From Acidobacteriota bacterium (GTDB lineage Bacteria; Acidobacteriota; Vicinamibacteria; Vicinamibacterales; SCN-69-37), in NCBI GenBank assembly GCA_016716905.1, contig JADJUS010000022.1, positions 1,351,501 to 1,415,500 of the forward strand: DNA of 64,000 nt, in the 5' to 3' direction. This document shows positions 53,513 through 61,477 of the stretch, piece by piece. Each line of letters opens with the position of its first letter. Within the stretch, counting starts at the first letter, position 1. The notes beneath the pieces are model-generated. The model was not told the origin of the DNA and did no database searches. It worked only from the letters and a program-made list of their open reading frames with translations. The position numbers were made by a program, and so were the translations under genes.

Positions 53513-54535
53513 GTGACTGAACCGCGCCGCTCTGCACCGCTTGATCCAGATACGGTGGCCCAAACCCTCTCGGCCACACTGACAGCGGCGCCCGATGACT
53601 TCGACCACCCGGGCCACGAACATCTCACCGCCCTTGTGGATGGACAGTTGGATGAGGCGGACCGCGAATGGGTGGAGAATCACGTCGAACACTGCCGAAT
53701 CTGCAAACAGGACGTGGCCGATCTCGCGGACGTCGCGAAGCTGATTCCGAAGCGGCGTTCATGGATGACGCCGGTGTTGGCCTGGGGCGCTGCGGCAGCA
53801 GGCGTTGGGATGGTCCTCTGGTTTGGATGGCCGACTCCCAAGCAGGAGACCGCGGTACCGGCAGAGGCATCGACCGCGGCCACGGACACTTCGCCTCCTC
53901 CGCCTGCTGCGCCAGCCGCACCTTCGACGCCTGCGATCCTGACTCCGGACGAGAGTAACGACGTCGCACTGGCGCTCGAGTCAGGCCGGATGGAGTTTCC
54001 CCGTCATGCAGCCCTGCTGCGCGGACACGCGGGCACGTTACTTGGCACTGCGGAAGCTGAAACGCCGGCGGGACTCACAACACCAGTGGGCACCAGTGTC
54101 ATCGACGCGCGCCCTCTCTTCTCGTGGACGCCGGTCGACGGTGCCACCGCGTACTCGGTGGCGGTCTTCGACGAGCGGTTCAGGGAAGTCGCCTCAAGCG
54201 GCCGGCTCGACACGACCTCGTGGACGCCCCGCAGAAACTTGCCGCGTAACCGGATACTGGCGTGGCAAGTCACGGCCCATCGTCCCGAGGGCGAGGTCGT
54301 CCGCCCTGCCCCGCCACAACCAGAAGCGCGCTTCTTTGTGCTCAGCCTGGCGGCTGTGTCGGCGGCCGAGGCCGATCGCACTCGACTGGCCACCGAACCC
54401 GTCGCGCTCGGGCTGGCGCTCACGAAGGTCGGCCTGTTCGACGACGCGCAGCGAGCATTCGAAGGCGCGCTGTCAGACGCGCGCTACAAACCGGCGCAGG
54501 TGCGCGCGCTGCTCACACGCCTCCGCGCGCGATAG
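53513..54535 (+). CDS. Membrane zf-HC2 anti-sigma-like protein
   Basis: The product has 340 residues with a GTG start and AAGGAG 5 nt upstream. Residues 34-68 (HEHLTALVDGQLDEADREWVENHVEHCRICKQ) carry the His-x3-Cys-x2-Cys zinc motif of cytosolic anti-sigma domains. One transmembrane helix (about 88-106, VLAWGAAAAGVGMVLWFGW) and a Pro/Ala-rich stretch lead to an extracytoplasmic region. That region has a fibronectin-like segment (PLFSWTPVDGATAYSVAVFDERF). It would hold the upstream sigma factor until an envelope signal releases it; the activating protease is unknown, though the neighbouring periplasmic CHAT protein is a candidate. Confidence 0.82.
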   Translation: MTEPRRSAPLDPDTVAQTLSATLTAAPDDFDHPGHEHLTALVDGQLDEADREWVENHVEHCRICKQDVADLADVAKLIPKRRSWMTPVLAWGAAAAGVGMVLWFGWPTPKQETAVPAEASTAATDTSPPPPAAPAAPSTPAILTPDESNDVALALESGRMEFPRHAALLRGHAGTLLGTAEAETPAGLTTPVGTSVIDARPLFSWTPVDGATAYSVAVFDERFREVASSGRLDTTSWTPRRNLPRNRILAWQVTAHRPEGEVVRPAPPQPEARFFVLSLAAVSAAEADRTRLATEPVALGLALTKVGLFDDAQRAFEGALSDARYKPAQVRALLTRLRAR

Positions 54536-54567
54536 GGCGCCTTAACGTCGCAGCGCCGATTTTTCTT

Positions 54568-54668
54568 CGTAGCGCGCGCTGGGTCTCAAGCGCGCGGAAC
54601 ACCGCGGCCTTGAGACCCAGGCCGCGCTACGAAATCCAGGAGCCGGAGGCCGGGTCTTTAGACCCGGC
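54568..54668. repeat. REPIN-like unit (family A) followed by a family B palindrome
   Basis: Family A hairpins lie at 54573-54596 (CGCGCGCT/AGCGCGCG, loop GGGTCTCA) and 54603-54626 (CGCGGCCT/AGGCCGCG, loop TGAGACCC), bounded by CGTAG and CTACG. A family B palindrome, GCCGGGTCT-TT-AGACCCGGC, lies at 54649-54668. They fill the gap between convergent genes. Confidence 0.88.
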
Positions 54669-54674
54669 AATTCG

Positions 54675-55637
54675 CTATTTTTTTTTGTAGAACGCTTCGA
54701 TTGGCGCGAAGGGCCCGAAGCGATGTTGCTCGGCCGGGAACGGGTCGGCATACGGACCGTACGGAGAGTCCACCGGCTTCGTTGATCGATCGGGATAGTC
54801 CTGCTCAAGCCGACTGCCGGACATCTGCGGCCGCGGCTTGGAATTGATGTACGCCGCCACATCAAACGCCTCATCGTCAGTCAGGTCGGGGCGGCCAAAC
54901 GGCATGCGGGCCTTGATGAACCGTGCGGCCGTGAGGACGCGCCCCATCCCAGCCCCGTTGTTGAAACTGTCGTCGCCCCAGAGTGGCGGAAACACGTAGC
55001 CGCGCCGTGGATCCTGCGAGGCCAGCATGCCCAGGCCGTCGCCGCCATGGCACACACGGCAACGGGCCTCGAACACCTTCTCCCCGTTCTCAAGCGACGC
55101 GGCACGCGCGGGTGTGCGAAGCGCGGGTGGCTCGAGTACTACCCGCAGCGCCGGGCTGGTGGCCACCCATCGATCGTTGAGCGATCGGATGTAGGCGACC
55201 ATGGCATTCATCTCAACGCCATCACGCGGCAACTTGCGCCCGTTCATGCTGCGTTCCATGCAGCCGTCGATGCGTTCCTTGAGGTCGGCCTCTTTGCCGT
55301 CGCGTCCAGAGAAACGTGGATATTTCGTGAACGACTCGGTCAGCGACAACATGCCGGGCTGCATACCCGTATCGAGGTGACACGACCCGCAGTTGAGCCG
55401 GCTGTTCATGAATCGCCGCTCGGGATCCGGATTGTCCGGTCCGAGCAGCCACGACGTCTGCGCAATCAGCCGGCGGCCGTACTCTTCAGTCGGCGCCGGT
55501 ACGTCGTCGGGCACCTGGCGCCGTTGCTGGCTGAGCACGAACCACGTGCCGACAATCGCCATGACGGCGACCACCGATGACACCGCCACGACGACGGTCC
55601 AGCCTGAGCCGGGGCGTGGGGATTGTGGGTCAGTCAT
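54675..55637 (-). CDS. Dihaem cytochrome c, TsdA-like, last gene of the cbb3 operon
   Basis: The product has 320 residues from the ATG at 55637, which overlaps the preceding small gene by 8 nt. One N-terminal helix (about 14-35, VVVAVSSVVAVMAIVGTWFVL) anchors two haem-c sites: CGSCH near residue 80 and CRVCH near 190. The segment LKERIDGCMERSMNGRKLP is characteristic of thiosulfate dehydrogenase (TsdA)-type cytochromes; the second half resembles a standard class I cytochrome. It may feed electrons to the adjacent cbb3-type oxidase. Whether thiosulfate is the donor cannot be told from sequence alone. Confidence 0.82.
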   Translation of the reverse strand: MTDPQSPRPGSGWTVVVAVSSVVAVMAIVGTWFVLSQQRRQVPDDVPAPTEEYGRRLIAQTSWLLGPDNPDPERRFMNSRLNCGSCHLDTGMQPGMLSLTESFTKYPRFSGRDGKEADLKERIDGCMERSMNGRKLPRDGVEMNAMVAYIRSLNDRWVATSPALRVVLEPPALRTPARAASLENGEKVFEARCRVCHGGDGLGMLASQDPRRGYVFPPLWGDDSFNNGAGMGRVLTAARFIKARMPFGRPDLTDDEAFDVAAYINSKPRPQMSGSRLEQDYPDRSTKPVDSPYGPYADPFPAEQHRFGPFAPIEAFYKKK

Positions 55638-55782
55638 CGGATCGATCGTAGCGTTGAACATTCTCGAGGAACAGGTATTTCGGGCGCTCGATCCTGGCGC
55701 GCAGGTCGGGCCGCAGCACCCAGGCGGCCACAAACACGACAGTGAATCCGCACGACAGATACACGATGATGTCGGTGATCAT
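55630..55782 (-). CDS. 50-residue CcoQ-like membrane peptide
   Basis: This short gene overlaps both neighbours: 4 nt with the fused cytochrome gene upstream (ATGA) and 8 nt with the TsdA-like gene downstream (ATGACTGA). It begins MITDIIVYLSCGFTVVF, forms one transmembrane helix (about 4-23) and ends in a charged cytoplasmic tail rich in Arg, Asp and Glu. Size, topology and position after ccoO/ccoP match the small CcoQ (subunit IV) of cbb3 oxidases, which stabilises the complex. Sequence similarity in CcoQ is too low to prove identity. Confidence 0.65.
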   Translation of the reverse strand: MITDIIVYLSCGFTVVFVAAWVLRPDLRARIERPKYLFLENVQRYDRSDD

Positions 55783-57017
55783 CTGCGGCCTTTGTAGAAC
55801 TCTCGCACGTAGTGGGCTACGGCCGTCAGCTCATCGTCTCGCAACCGTGGTGTCCAGGGTGCCATGGCGGTGCCATCGATCCCGTTGCGCAGGACGCGGA
55901 GTGCCTCATCGAACATCGGCGTCTGGCGCGTCAAATCCGCCGGAGCGATGGTCAAGCCCCTGGCCGCGGTGCCATCTCCGGCACCATCGGTGCCGTGGCA
56001 CTGTGCGCAGTTGGCGGCGTAGACCCGCGCACCAAGATCACGTTCGGCGGCCGTGGGCCTAACCTGATCCTCGCGCAGGGGATCGGGCGGCACACCAGGG
56101 ACCGTGATTCGCTGCAGGTGTGCCACCAGGGCCGAGAGTTCCTCAAGGGACCGATCGCGCCATGCCGGCATGGCCGTGCCTGCGACGCCGTTCCATAACA
56201 CTTCCGCCAGGCGGTCGGCCTGATATGAGTGCAGGGCCAGGTTCGCCGGTCGTGGGCGCAAGCCGCGCGCGCCGGCCCCATCGCCGACGCCGTTGGGGCC
56301 GTGGCAGGCGGCGCAGTGATTGGCGAACAAAGTGGCACCGAGCACAGGGTCGCCATTGGGCGATAAGGCCGGAACCTCGCCCGTCCGACGTGCGCGGCCC
56401 GGGTGGGCATTCAGCGCGGGCGATGCCACGGACAGCGCGCGATGACTGTGCGCGGCCGCGGCTGAACGAACCTCGCCCTCTGGTCCGGCGAGTTCACGCG
56501 CGCGCCCAAGCGTCTCGAGGTACGCGACCAGGTCGCGCGCGGATTGGCGCGGGCGATCGGGACCACCGTCAAAGAGCTGCCGGTACGCGGGCATGACGGA
56601 TGCCGGCACCACCGAGCGAGGGTCGTAGAGGTGCGTCAGGTGCCAGTCTTCAGGTCGTGTGCCGCTGGTACGCGCCAGGTCCGGGCCGATGCGTCGCGTG
56701 CCCATCATGTGCGGAGTGTCGCCCCGGGTCTCCCACGCAAGGGTGGGCGCACCGAACCTTGTGACATCCGCATCTGTGAATCGCACCTGCTGGGAGTGGC
56801 AGTAGGCGCATCCTTCGCGAGCATAGACCGCGCGCCCGCGTTGCTCGCTGGCGGTGAGGGCAAGGGCACGCTCAGGTCCTGAGACGCGCGCCTGTTCGGC
56901 CAGTTTCCGTGCAGGCCACACGCCCAGCCACGTTGCCGACAGAATGAAAAACGCCACGCCTGCCACACTCGCGGCCAGGTACGACATGCGGAGCACGGGT
57001 CCCGGTTGCGTGTTCAC
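55779..57017 (-). CDS. Fused CcoO-CcoP-like trihaem cytochrome c subunit of cbb3-type oxidase
   Basis: The product has 412 residues with a GTG start overlapping the ccoN stop (GTGA). One N-terminal helix (about 10-30, YLAASVAGVAFFILSATWLGV) precedes a CcoO domain: EGCAYCHSQQVRF, GTRRIGPDLARTSGTRPEDWHLTHLYDPRSVVP and the Met ligand region SVMPAYRQLF. Two further class I cytochrome domains follow, with CAACH near 240 and CAQCH near 330, as in the two-haem CcoP. Normal cbb3 operons have separate CcoO and CcoP, each with its own anchor; here one anchored chain carries all three haems. Confidence 0.88.
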   Translation of the reverse strand: MNTQPGPVLRMSYLAASVAGVAFFILSATWLGVWPARKLAEQARVSGPERALALTASEQRGRAVYAREGCAYCHSQQVRFTDADVTRFGAPTLAWETRGDTPHMMGTRRIGPDLARTSGTRPEDWHLTHLYDPRSVVPASVMPAYRQLFDGGPDRPRQSARDLVAYLETLGRARELAGPEGEVRSAAAAHSHRALSVASPALNAHPGRARRTGEVPALSPNGDPVLGATLFANHCAACHGPNGVGDGAGARGLRPRPANLALHSYQADRLAEVLWNGVAGTAMPAWRDRSLEELSALVAHLQRITVPGVPPDPLREDQVRPTAAERDLGARVYAANCAQCHGTDGAGDGTAARGLTIAPADLTRQTPMFDEALRVLRNGIDGTAMAPWTPRLRDDELTAVAHYVREFYKGRR

Positions 57018-58387
57018 GGGGCCACCTCCGCGTGCACGGGCGAGCGCGGACCGGTGGTCAGGCCCACGAGGAACGCGATGAACCCGCTCGCGATCGGAAT
57101 GGCCGACAGCGTGCGCACGATCCAGTACGGTCGGGCTGCGTCGAGTGAACTCGTCCACGGCGCGCCCATTTGCCACAGTTGCGCCTGCAACAGTCCCGCG
57201 ATCGTGAGGTCCACCACCATCAACATGAGGCCGCCGAACAGCAGCCAGTAGGCCCACGTCATGGCGCGCGCATTGAAGCGGGCGCCGGGAATGTGCGGCC
57301 ATACGTGTGCGAGGCCGCCGGCCGCCGCAAACGTCGCGAAGCCGAGCATGGCGAGGTGCGAATGGCCGATGACCCAGTCGGTGAAATGCACAAACGCGTT
57401 CACGGACATGAACGCCTGCATCGAGCCCTGAATGCTGACCACCAGGTAAAACAGCGTGGACATCACGACAAAGCGCAGGCCAGTGTCTTTCGGGAACGCG
57501 CCGGCGCCGTGCAGCGACAGCAGCAGGTTGGCCACAACGATGATGACGGTGACGCCGAGCAGCGCTGACGCGGTGATGGCCGTCACCTGCGTTTCCATCG
57601 GAATGATGGAGAGTACGTAGTGATGGGTGCCGTTGAGTGGATACAGGAAGAACAGCAGCCAGAAACCAAGCATCGACAGGAAGTGGCTGAAGATGGGTTT
57701 GCCGGTGACGGCCGGAATCACGTAGTAGAGGATGGCCAGGGCCAGCGGCGTGACGAACAAGCCCACCGCGTCATGAATCCACAACCCGCTGAACGCCGCG
57801 CCGGCAGCGCCGGGCACGAACTCCGGCACGATGTTTCCCATTGGATAGGCCAGGACGGTGAAGACCAGCGCGCCAATCACGTACCAACTGGACACATAAA
57901 GGGAATCAAGTCCGCGCGAGAAAAATGGCGGCACAAACTGCACCACAGCCATCACGAGGCCGATGACCACCACCGCATCCACCACCAGCGGGAACTCCGC
58001 CCACTCGAGCGGCTGGCTCACACCCGACAGCACAAGCACCCATCCGGGAAACATCACGGCGACGTTCCAGAGGGCAAAGAGCCATTGTCCCAACCGCGGG
58101 CTGGTCACGGGTCGTCCGGTCAGCCGGGGTACGGCGTGGTAGAGGAAGGCGAAGAAGGCGTTGGCGAGCCAGCCGAACATGATGCCCTGCGTGTGCGCGT
58201 ACCGCAGGCGGCCCCAGCTCAGCCACGTCGTATCGGCGCCCAGGTCAGGCGCCCACAACTGGATCGAGATGATGATGCCGAACGTGACCGAGAGCAGGAG
58301 TGTGACCAGCGCGGCGATGCCGTGCGCAAACACGAGGCTCGATTCAACCGGCGCCCGCCCGGTCGCTGGCCGGGTGACCTGATTCAT
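57014..58387 (-). CDS. ccoN: cbb3-type cytochrome c oxidase catalytic subunit I
   Basis: The product has 457 residues with about 12 transmembrane helices. Haem and CuB ligands are in place: WGRLRYAHTQGIMFGWLAN (low-spin haem His), WIHDAVGLF (first CuB His), LNGTHHYVLSIIP (CuB His pair) and NAFVHFTDWVIGHSHLAML (haem b3/b His pair). CcoN-type enzymes are high-affinity terminal oxidases that reduce O2 to water and conserve energy. The start overlaps the DsrE-like stop by 1 nt. No ccoG, ccoH, ccoI or ccoS assembly genes lie in the window. Confidence 0.94.
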   Translation of the reverse strand: MNQVTRPATGRAPVESSLVFAHGIAALVTLLLSVTFGIIISIQLWAPDLGADTTWLSWGRLRYAHTQGIMFGWLANAFFAFLYHAVPRLTGRPVTSPRLGQWLFALWNVAVMFPGWVLVLSGVSQPLEWAEFPLVVDAVVVIGLVMAVVQFVPPFFSRGLDSLYVSSWYVIGALVFTVLAYPMGNIVPEFVPGAAGAAFSGLWIHDAVGLFVTPLALAILYYVIPAVTGKPIFSHFLSMLGFWLLFFLYPLNGTHHYVLSIIPMETQVTAITASALLGVTVIIVVANLLLSLHGAGAFPKDTGLRFVVMSTLFYLVVSIQGSMQAFMSVNAFVHFTDWVIGHSHLAMLGFATFAAAGGLAHVWPHIPGARFNARAMTWAYWLLFGGLMLMVVDLTIAGLLQAQLWQMGAPWTSSLDAARPYWIVRTLSAIPIASGFIAFLVGLTTGPRSPVHAEVAP

Positions 58388-59067
58388 CAGCCGACGTGGA
58401 GGAGGCTGTAGCCGTACTCCTGCGCGCGTGTGACGGCCACCACACCGGCAGCCATGATGTGGGCGTTGGCGATCGTGTTCTCGGACAGTTCCTTCAGCAC
58501 CGCTTCACTGTCATTACCTCGTCCCGCGATCATGCCGGCCAGACGCCGCGTCGCCAGGCCGCACACCGCGAAGTGCGCGCCCCGCTTGATCAGGCCATCC
58601 AGGGCCGGCCGCTCACCGGTATTGCGCGGATTGGCCTTCGGTTCCGCGCCGGTGGGGTCTTTGTATTCAGACCCTTCCGCGAGTTGCTTGCCGTACTTCG
58701 CCCACATGGCATTGTTGAAGGCGAAGCTCGTGGCAGAGTGGCGAAGGCACAACACCATCGCCAGGTCGACGTTTTCGATCTGATATCCGGTGCGGCTCGC
58801 GTTGTAGATATTCGTGGCATACGCGATGCCCCACGTCGAGCCCTCGGCCGACGTGACGTCGAGAATCACACGATGTTTGCCTGGGAGCTTGTCGAACCAC
58901 TCATCCTGCGCATGACGCGCCGGCTGAAACGGCGTCGCCGGCTGTGCCGCCTGCGGCGGGGTCGCAGCTGCGTCGGCATCCACACGCGTGCTCCCGAGCG
59001 CCACACCCGCGGCCGCAGCACCGACTCCAGACATCCACGCCCTGCGATCGAGTTTCGACTTCTTCAT
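58387..59067 (-). CDS. Tat-exported DsrE-like protein, first gene of the cbb3 operon
   Basis: The product has 226 residues from the ATG at 59067. A twin-arginine-like signal (KLDRRAWMSGVGAAAAGVALG) precedes a Pro/Ala-rich linker. The C-terminal domain has the alternating pattern HRVILDVTSAEGSTWGIAYATNIYNAS, DLAMVLCLRHSATSFAF, and a final RGAHFAVCGLATRRLAGMIAG with ANAHIMAAGVVAVTRAQEYGYSLLHV. This is the layout of periplasmic DsrE/DsrF-fold proteins. A single Cys in the AVCGLA position could be the reactive residue known in sulfur-trafficking DsrE proteins. Together with the TsdA-like cytochrome it hints at a sulfur link to the oxidase. Confidence 0.75.
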   Translation of the reverse strand: MKKSKLDRRAWMSGVGAAAAGVALGSTRVDADAAATPPQAAQPATPFQPARHAQDEWFDKLPGKHRVILDVTSAEGSTWGIAYATNIYNASRTGYQIENVDLAMVLCLRHSATSFAFNNAMWAKYGKQLAEGSEYKDPTGAEPKANPRNTGERPALDGLIKRGAHFAVCGLATRRLAGMIAGRGNDSEAVLKELSENTIANAHIMAAGVVAVTRAQEYGYSLLHVG

Positions 59068-59115
59068 GTGCACTCCGTCTCGGCTGAAATCATAGCCGAA
59101 GGGCGGGCCAAGCCC

Positions 59116-59152
59116 CATTGCCTCATTGCCTCATTGGCCCATTGGCCCATTT
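59116..59152. repeat. Short tandem repeat of CCTCATTG / GCCCATTG
   Basis: Four to five degenerate copies of an 8- to 9-bp unit lie just upstream (on the plus strand) of the amidohydrolase stop codon. It is another example of short tandem repeats confined to intergenic DNA here. Confidence 0.7.
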
Positions 59153-60385
59153 CTACTTCGGCCATCCCGTTTGCGGCAGCCCTGGCGTGATGCGGAGTGC
59201 GTTGCGGTAGTAGATGTCCTTGAGCACTTCGTCGGGCAGGTCGAGGCCGTACAGCTTCCAGAACGCGTGGTAGTCGCGGTAGTAGTCGAAGTAGTCGTCC
59301 TTCGTCTCGAGTACGCGCCAGTAGTAGGGATACTCCTCGGGCTGGTACGAGTCTTTGCCAAAAAGGATGCGGTTGCCGTACTTGAGCAGGAAGTCGTGCG
59401 CCACGCGCGGCTGGCGGCCGAAGTCGTACAGCACCGCGCCCAGTTCGGCATACAGATTGGGCATCGCGTCGAACATCTTCGCGAGCCGACCAAGGTCGTT
59501 GCCGTGCCAGCCCAGGTGGGCTGCGACGAACTTCGTCTTCGGGTGTCGCTTGAACAACCGATCGCGTTCGGCCATCAGCGTTTCGAATGCCGGGAAGCGA
59601 TCGGACGGATAGGCACGGCCTGGAAACAGGGACAACTCGAGCCAGCGCTCGTTGAACATGTCGATCGGCTTGAAGAACTCAGGCGGGTCTGCCGTATGGA
59701 TGAACACGGGAAGGTTCAGACGCGCGCAGGCATCCCAGAAGGGCGCAAGCTCCGGGTCGTCCATCTGCAGGCGTGACCCGTCGGCCTTGCGGGCGCTGAG
59801 GCCAAAGCCCTTGCCGATCTCGCCCACGCCCACCGCACCCGCGGCCACATCGGCCTCAAGTTGCGCGATGGCTTTGGTGGCCCATCCCGGGCCGACGCCG
59901 TTCAGGCTCACGCCTGTGAAAATCGCCACGCGTTTGGCATAGGGCGACGCCTTCACCGTGGCCAGCGTCGTCTTCAGCCGTTCGCCCGACATGTTCTCGG
60001 CGCTCAGCATCAGGCCCACGTTCAACGCGTCCAACTCCTCAAACATCGTCTTCAGCCCGGCCGCGGAGCTGATGCGGGCGCCTGGATGACCATGGAAATC
60101 GATCGCCGGGTACTTGGCCTTCTGCACCGGATGGGCTGGCGCGATCAGGGTGGACTTGGGCCGGTAGTCCACGATGGAAGGCGCCGGTGTTGCCGGAGCC
60201 TGGCAGTTTCCGGGCCGCACCAATGTCATTCCCGCCGGGCACTGCCCGTCTGGTCCCACCGCAGCCCCACCGCGCCCACCACCCTGACGGCCGCCGGCTT
60301 GACCCTGCGCGACACCTGCCAGCGGGTGGCTGATCACAACAGCGGCAATGCCGAAAGCGAGGAACGACCGGAGGGATGTGCGCAT
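59153..60385 (-). CDS. Exported amidohydrolase family protein
   Basis: The product has 410 residues. A signal peptide (FLAFGIAAVVISHPLAGVAQG) is followed by a Gly-rich, then Cys-containing segment and the amidohydrolase_2 barrel. The metal motif is AIDFHGHPGARI. The barrel continues with GVGEIGKGFGL, LPVFIHTADPPEFF (metal His), KFVAAHLGWHGNDLG (metal His) and RILFGKDSYQP with the catalytic Asp. These proteins act in the periplasm on unknown esters, lactones or carboxylates. The gene is divergent from the threonine dehydratase-like gene with 34 bp between start codons, and both have a TAGAAT close to the ATG. Confidence 0.88.
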   Translation of the reverse strand: MRTSLRSFLAFGIAAVVISHPLAGVAQGQAGGRQGGGRGGAAVGPDGQCPAGMTLVRPGNCQAPATPAPSIVDYRPKSTLIAPAHPVQKAKYPAIDFHGHPGARISSAAGLKTMFEELDALNVGLMLSAENMSGERLKTTLATVKASPYAKRVAIFTGVSLNGVGPGWATKAIAQLEADVAAGAVGVGEIGKGFGLSARKADGSRLQMDDPELAPFWDACARLNLPVFIHTADPPEFFKPIDMFNERWLELSLFPGRAYPSDRFPAFETLMAERDRLFKRHPKTKFVAAHLGWHGNDLGRLAKMFDAMPNLYAELGAVLYDFGRQPRVAHDFLLKYGNRILFGKDSYQPEEYPYYWRVLETKDDYFDYYRDYHAFWKLYGLDLPDEVLKDIYYRNALRITPGLPQTGWPK

Positions 60386-60419
60386 TCGCCGATTCTACTC
60401 CTGCCGGATAGAATCGCGA
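60386..60419. promoter_or_regulatory. Symmetric divergent promoter with two TAGAAT elements
   Basis: An inverted repeat CGATTCTA (60390-60397) / TAGAATCG (60409-60416) puts TAGAAT 6 nt before the amidohydrolase ATG on the minus strand. On the plus strand TAGAAT is 5 nt before the dehydratase ATG (60420). No Shine-Dalgarno sequence is visible on the dehydratase side. Both transcripts would be leaderless or nearly so. Confidence 0.55.
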
Positions 60420-61394
60420 ATGATGCTGACGTTCTCCGATATCGAAGCTGCCGCGGCACGCCTGAAGGGCGTGGCACACCGCACACCGGTCATCACCTCA
60501 CGAACACTCGACGCTCTCATAGGCGCGAAGGTGTATCTCAAAGCCGAGAACCTGCAGCGGATGGGCGCGTTCAAGTTTCGAGGCGGCTACAACGCGGTGA
60601 GTGCTCTCGGTGAAGAGGGACGCGCGCGCGGCGTCGTGGCGTTTTCATCCGGCAATCACGCGCAGGCCGTGGCGCTGGCCGCGCAACTGCACGGATGCGC
60701 GGCGACGATCGTGATGCCTGCGGACGCGCCGGCATCGAAGCTTGCCGCCACACGCGGGTACGGCGCGGAGGTCATCACGTACGACCGCTACACGGAAGAC
60801 CGCGCGGCGGTCGCCCGTCAGGTCGTCGAGTCTCGCGGCGCGGCGCTGATCCCTCCGTTTGACTACTATCCGGTGATGGCGGGCCAGGGCACGACGGCGA
60901 TCGAACTCATTGAAGACGCGCCCGAGCCTCTGGACGCGCTGATCGTGTGCACGGGTGGCGGAGGATTTGTGTCGGGATGTGCCGTGGCCGCTACACACCT
61001 CTCGCCGGGGATCGAGGTGTTTGCCAGCGAACCCGAACTGGGGAACGACATCAAACAGTCACTCGCGGCGGGTCACATTGTGACCATCGATGTGCCGCGC
61101 ACAATCTGTGACGGCCAGCAGACCCAGTCATGCGGAACACTGACTTTCCCGATCATGCAGGCGCTGCTGGCGGGTGTGCTGACCGCGCCAGACCCGGTGG
61201 TGGTGCAGATGATGCGCTTCCTGTTCGAGCGGCTGAAACTCGTGGTGGAGCCGTCTGGCGCCAATGCGCTCGCGTCGCTCTTCCACCACCGCGATCAATT
61301 CACCGGCAAGCGCGTCGGCGTCACGCTTTCGGGTGGCAACGTGAGCGTGGAGCGCTTCGCGGCGCTGATGAGCGGGGAAGAAGGCGCCGGTTAG
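60420..61394 (+). CDS. PLP-dependent threonine/serine dehydratase (or racemase)
   Basis: The product has 324 residues from ATGATG at 60420. Fold-type II PLP motifs are visible: LKAENLQRMGAFKFRGGYNAV with the Schiff-base lysine in FKFRGG, SSGNHAQAVALAA (carboxylate contact), CTGGGGFVSGCA (phosphate-binding glycines) and TLSGGNV near the C-terminus. It lacks the C-terminal ACT regulatory domain of biosynthetic IlvA, so it belongs to the catabolic threonine ammonia-lyase / serine racemase group. It would deaminate L-threonine or L-serine to 2-oxo acids. It is divergent from the amidohydrolase gene. Confidence 0.9.
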   Translation: MMLTFSDIEAAAARLKGVAHRTPVITSRTLDALIGAKVYLKAENLQRMGAFKFRGGYNAVSALGEEGRARGVVAFSSGNHAQAVALAAQLHGCAATIVMPADAPASKLAATRGYGAEVITYDRYTEDRAAVARQVVESRGAALIPPFDYYPVMAGQGTTAIELIEDAPEPLDALIVCTGGGGFVSGCAVAATHLSPGIEVFASEPELGNDIKQSLAAGHIVTIDVPRTICDGQQTQSCGTLTFPIMQALLAGVLTAPDPVVVQMMRFLFERLKLVVEPSGANALASLFHHRDQFTGKRVGVTLSGGNVSVERFAALMSGEEGAG

Positions 61395-61403
61395 AGCGCA
61401 GGC

Positions 61404-61427
61404 CTCGGCCTTGAAGAACAGGCCGAG
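61404..61427. repeat. Single family A hairpin
   Basis: The stem CTCGGCCT/AGGCCGAG encloses the loop TGAAGAAC, and GCTAC follows. This appears to be half of a REPIN-like unit; the loop differs by one base from TGAGGAAC at 21373. Confidence 0.75.
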
Positions 61428-61453
61428 CTACCTACGGGAGGGCCGTCATCGGC

Positions 61454-61459
61454 TACAAT
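61454..61459 (+). promoter_or_regulatory. -10-like TACAAT upstream of the small exported protein
   Basis: The TACAAT hexamer (5 of 6) lies 18 nt before the ATG at 61478. Here an AGGAGG (61468-61473) is present, so this gene has a normal short leader. Confidence 0.45.
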
Positions 61460-61477
61460 CCGCCGGCAGGAGGCTGC

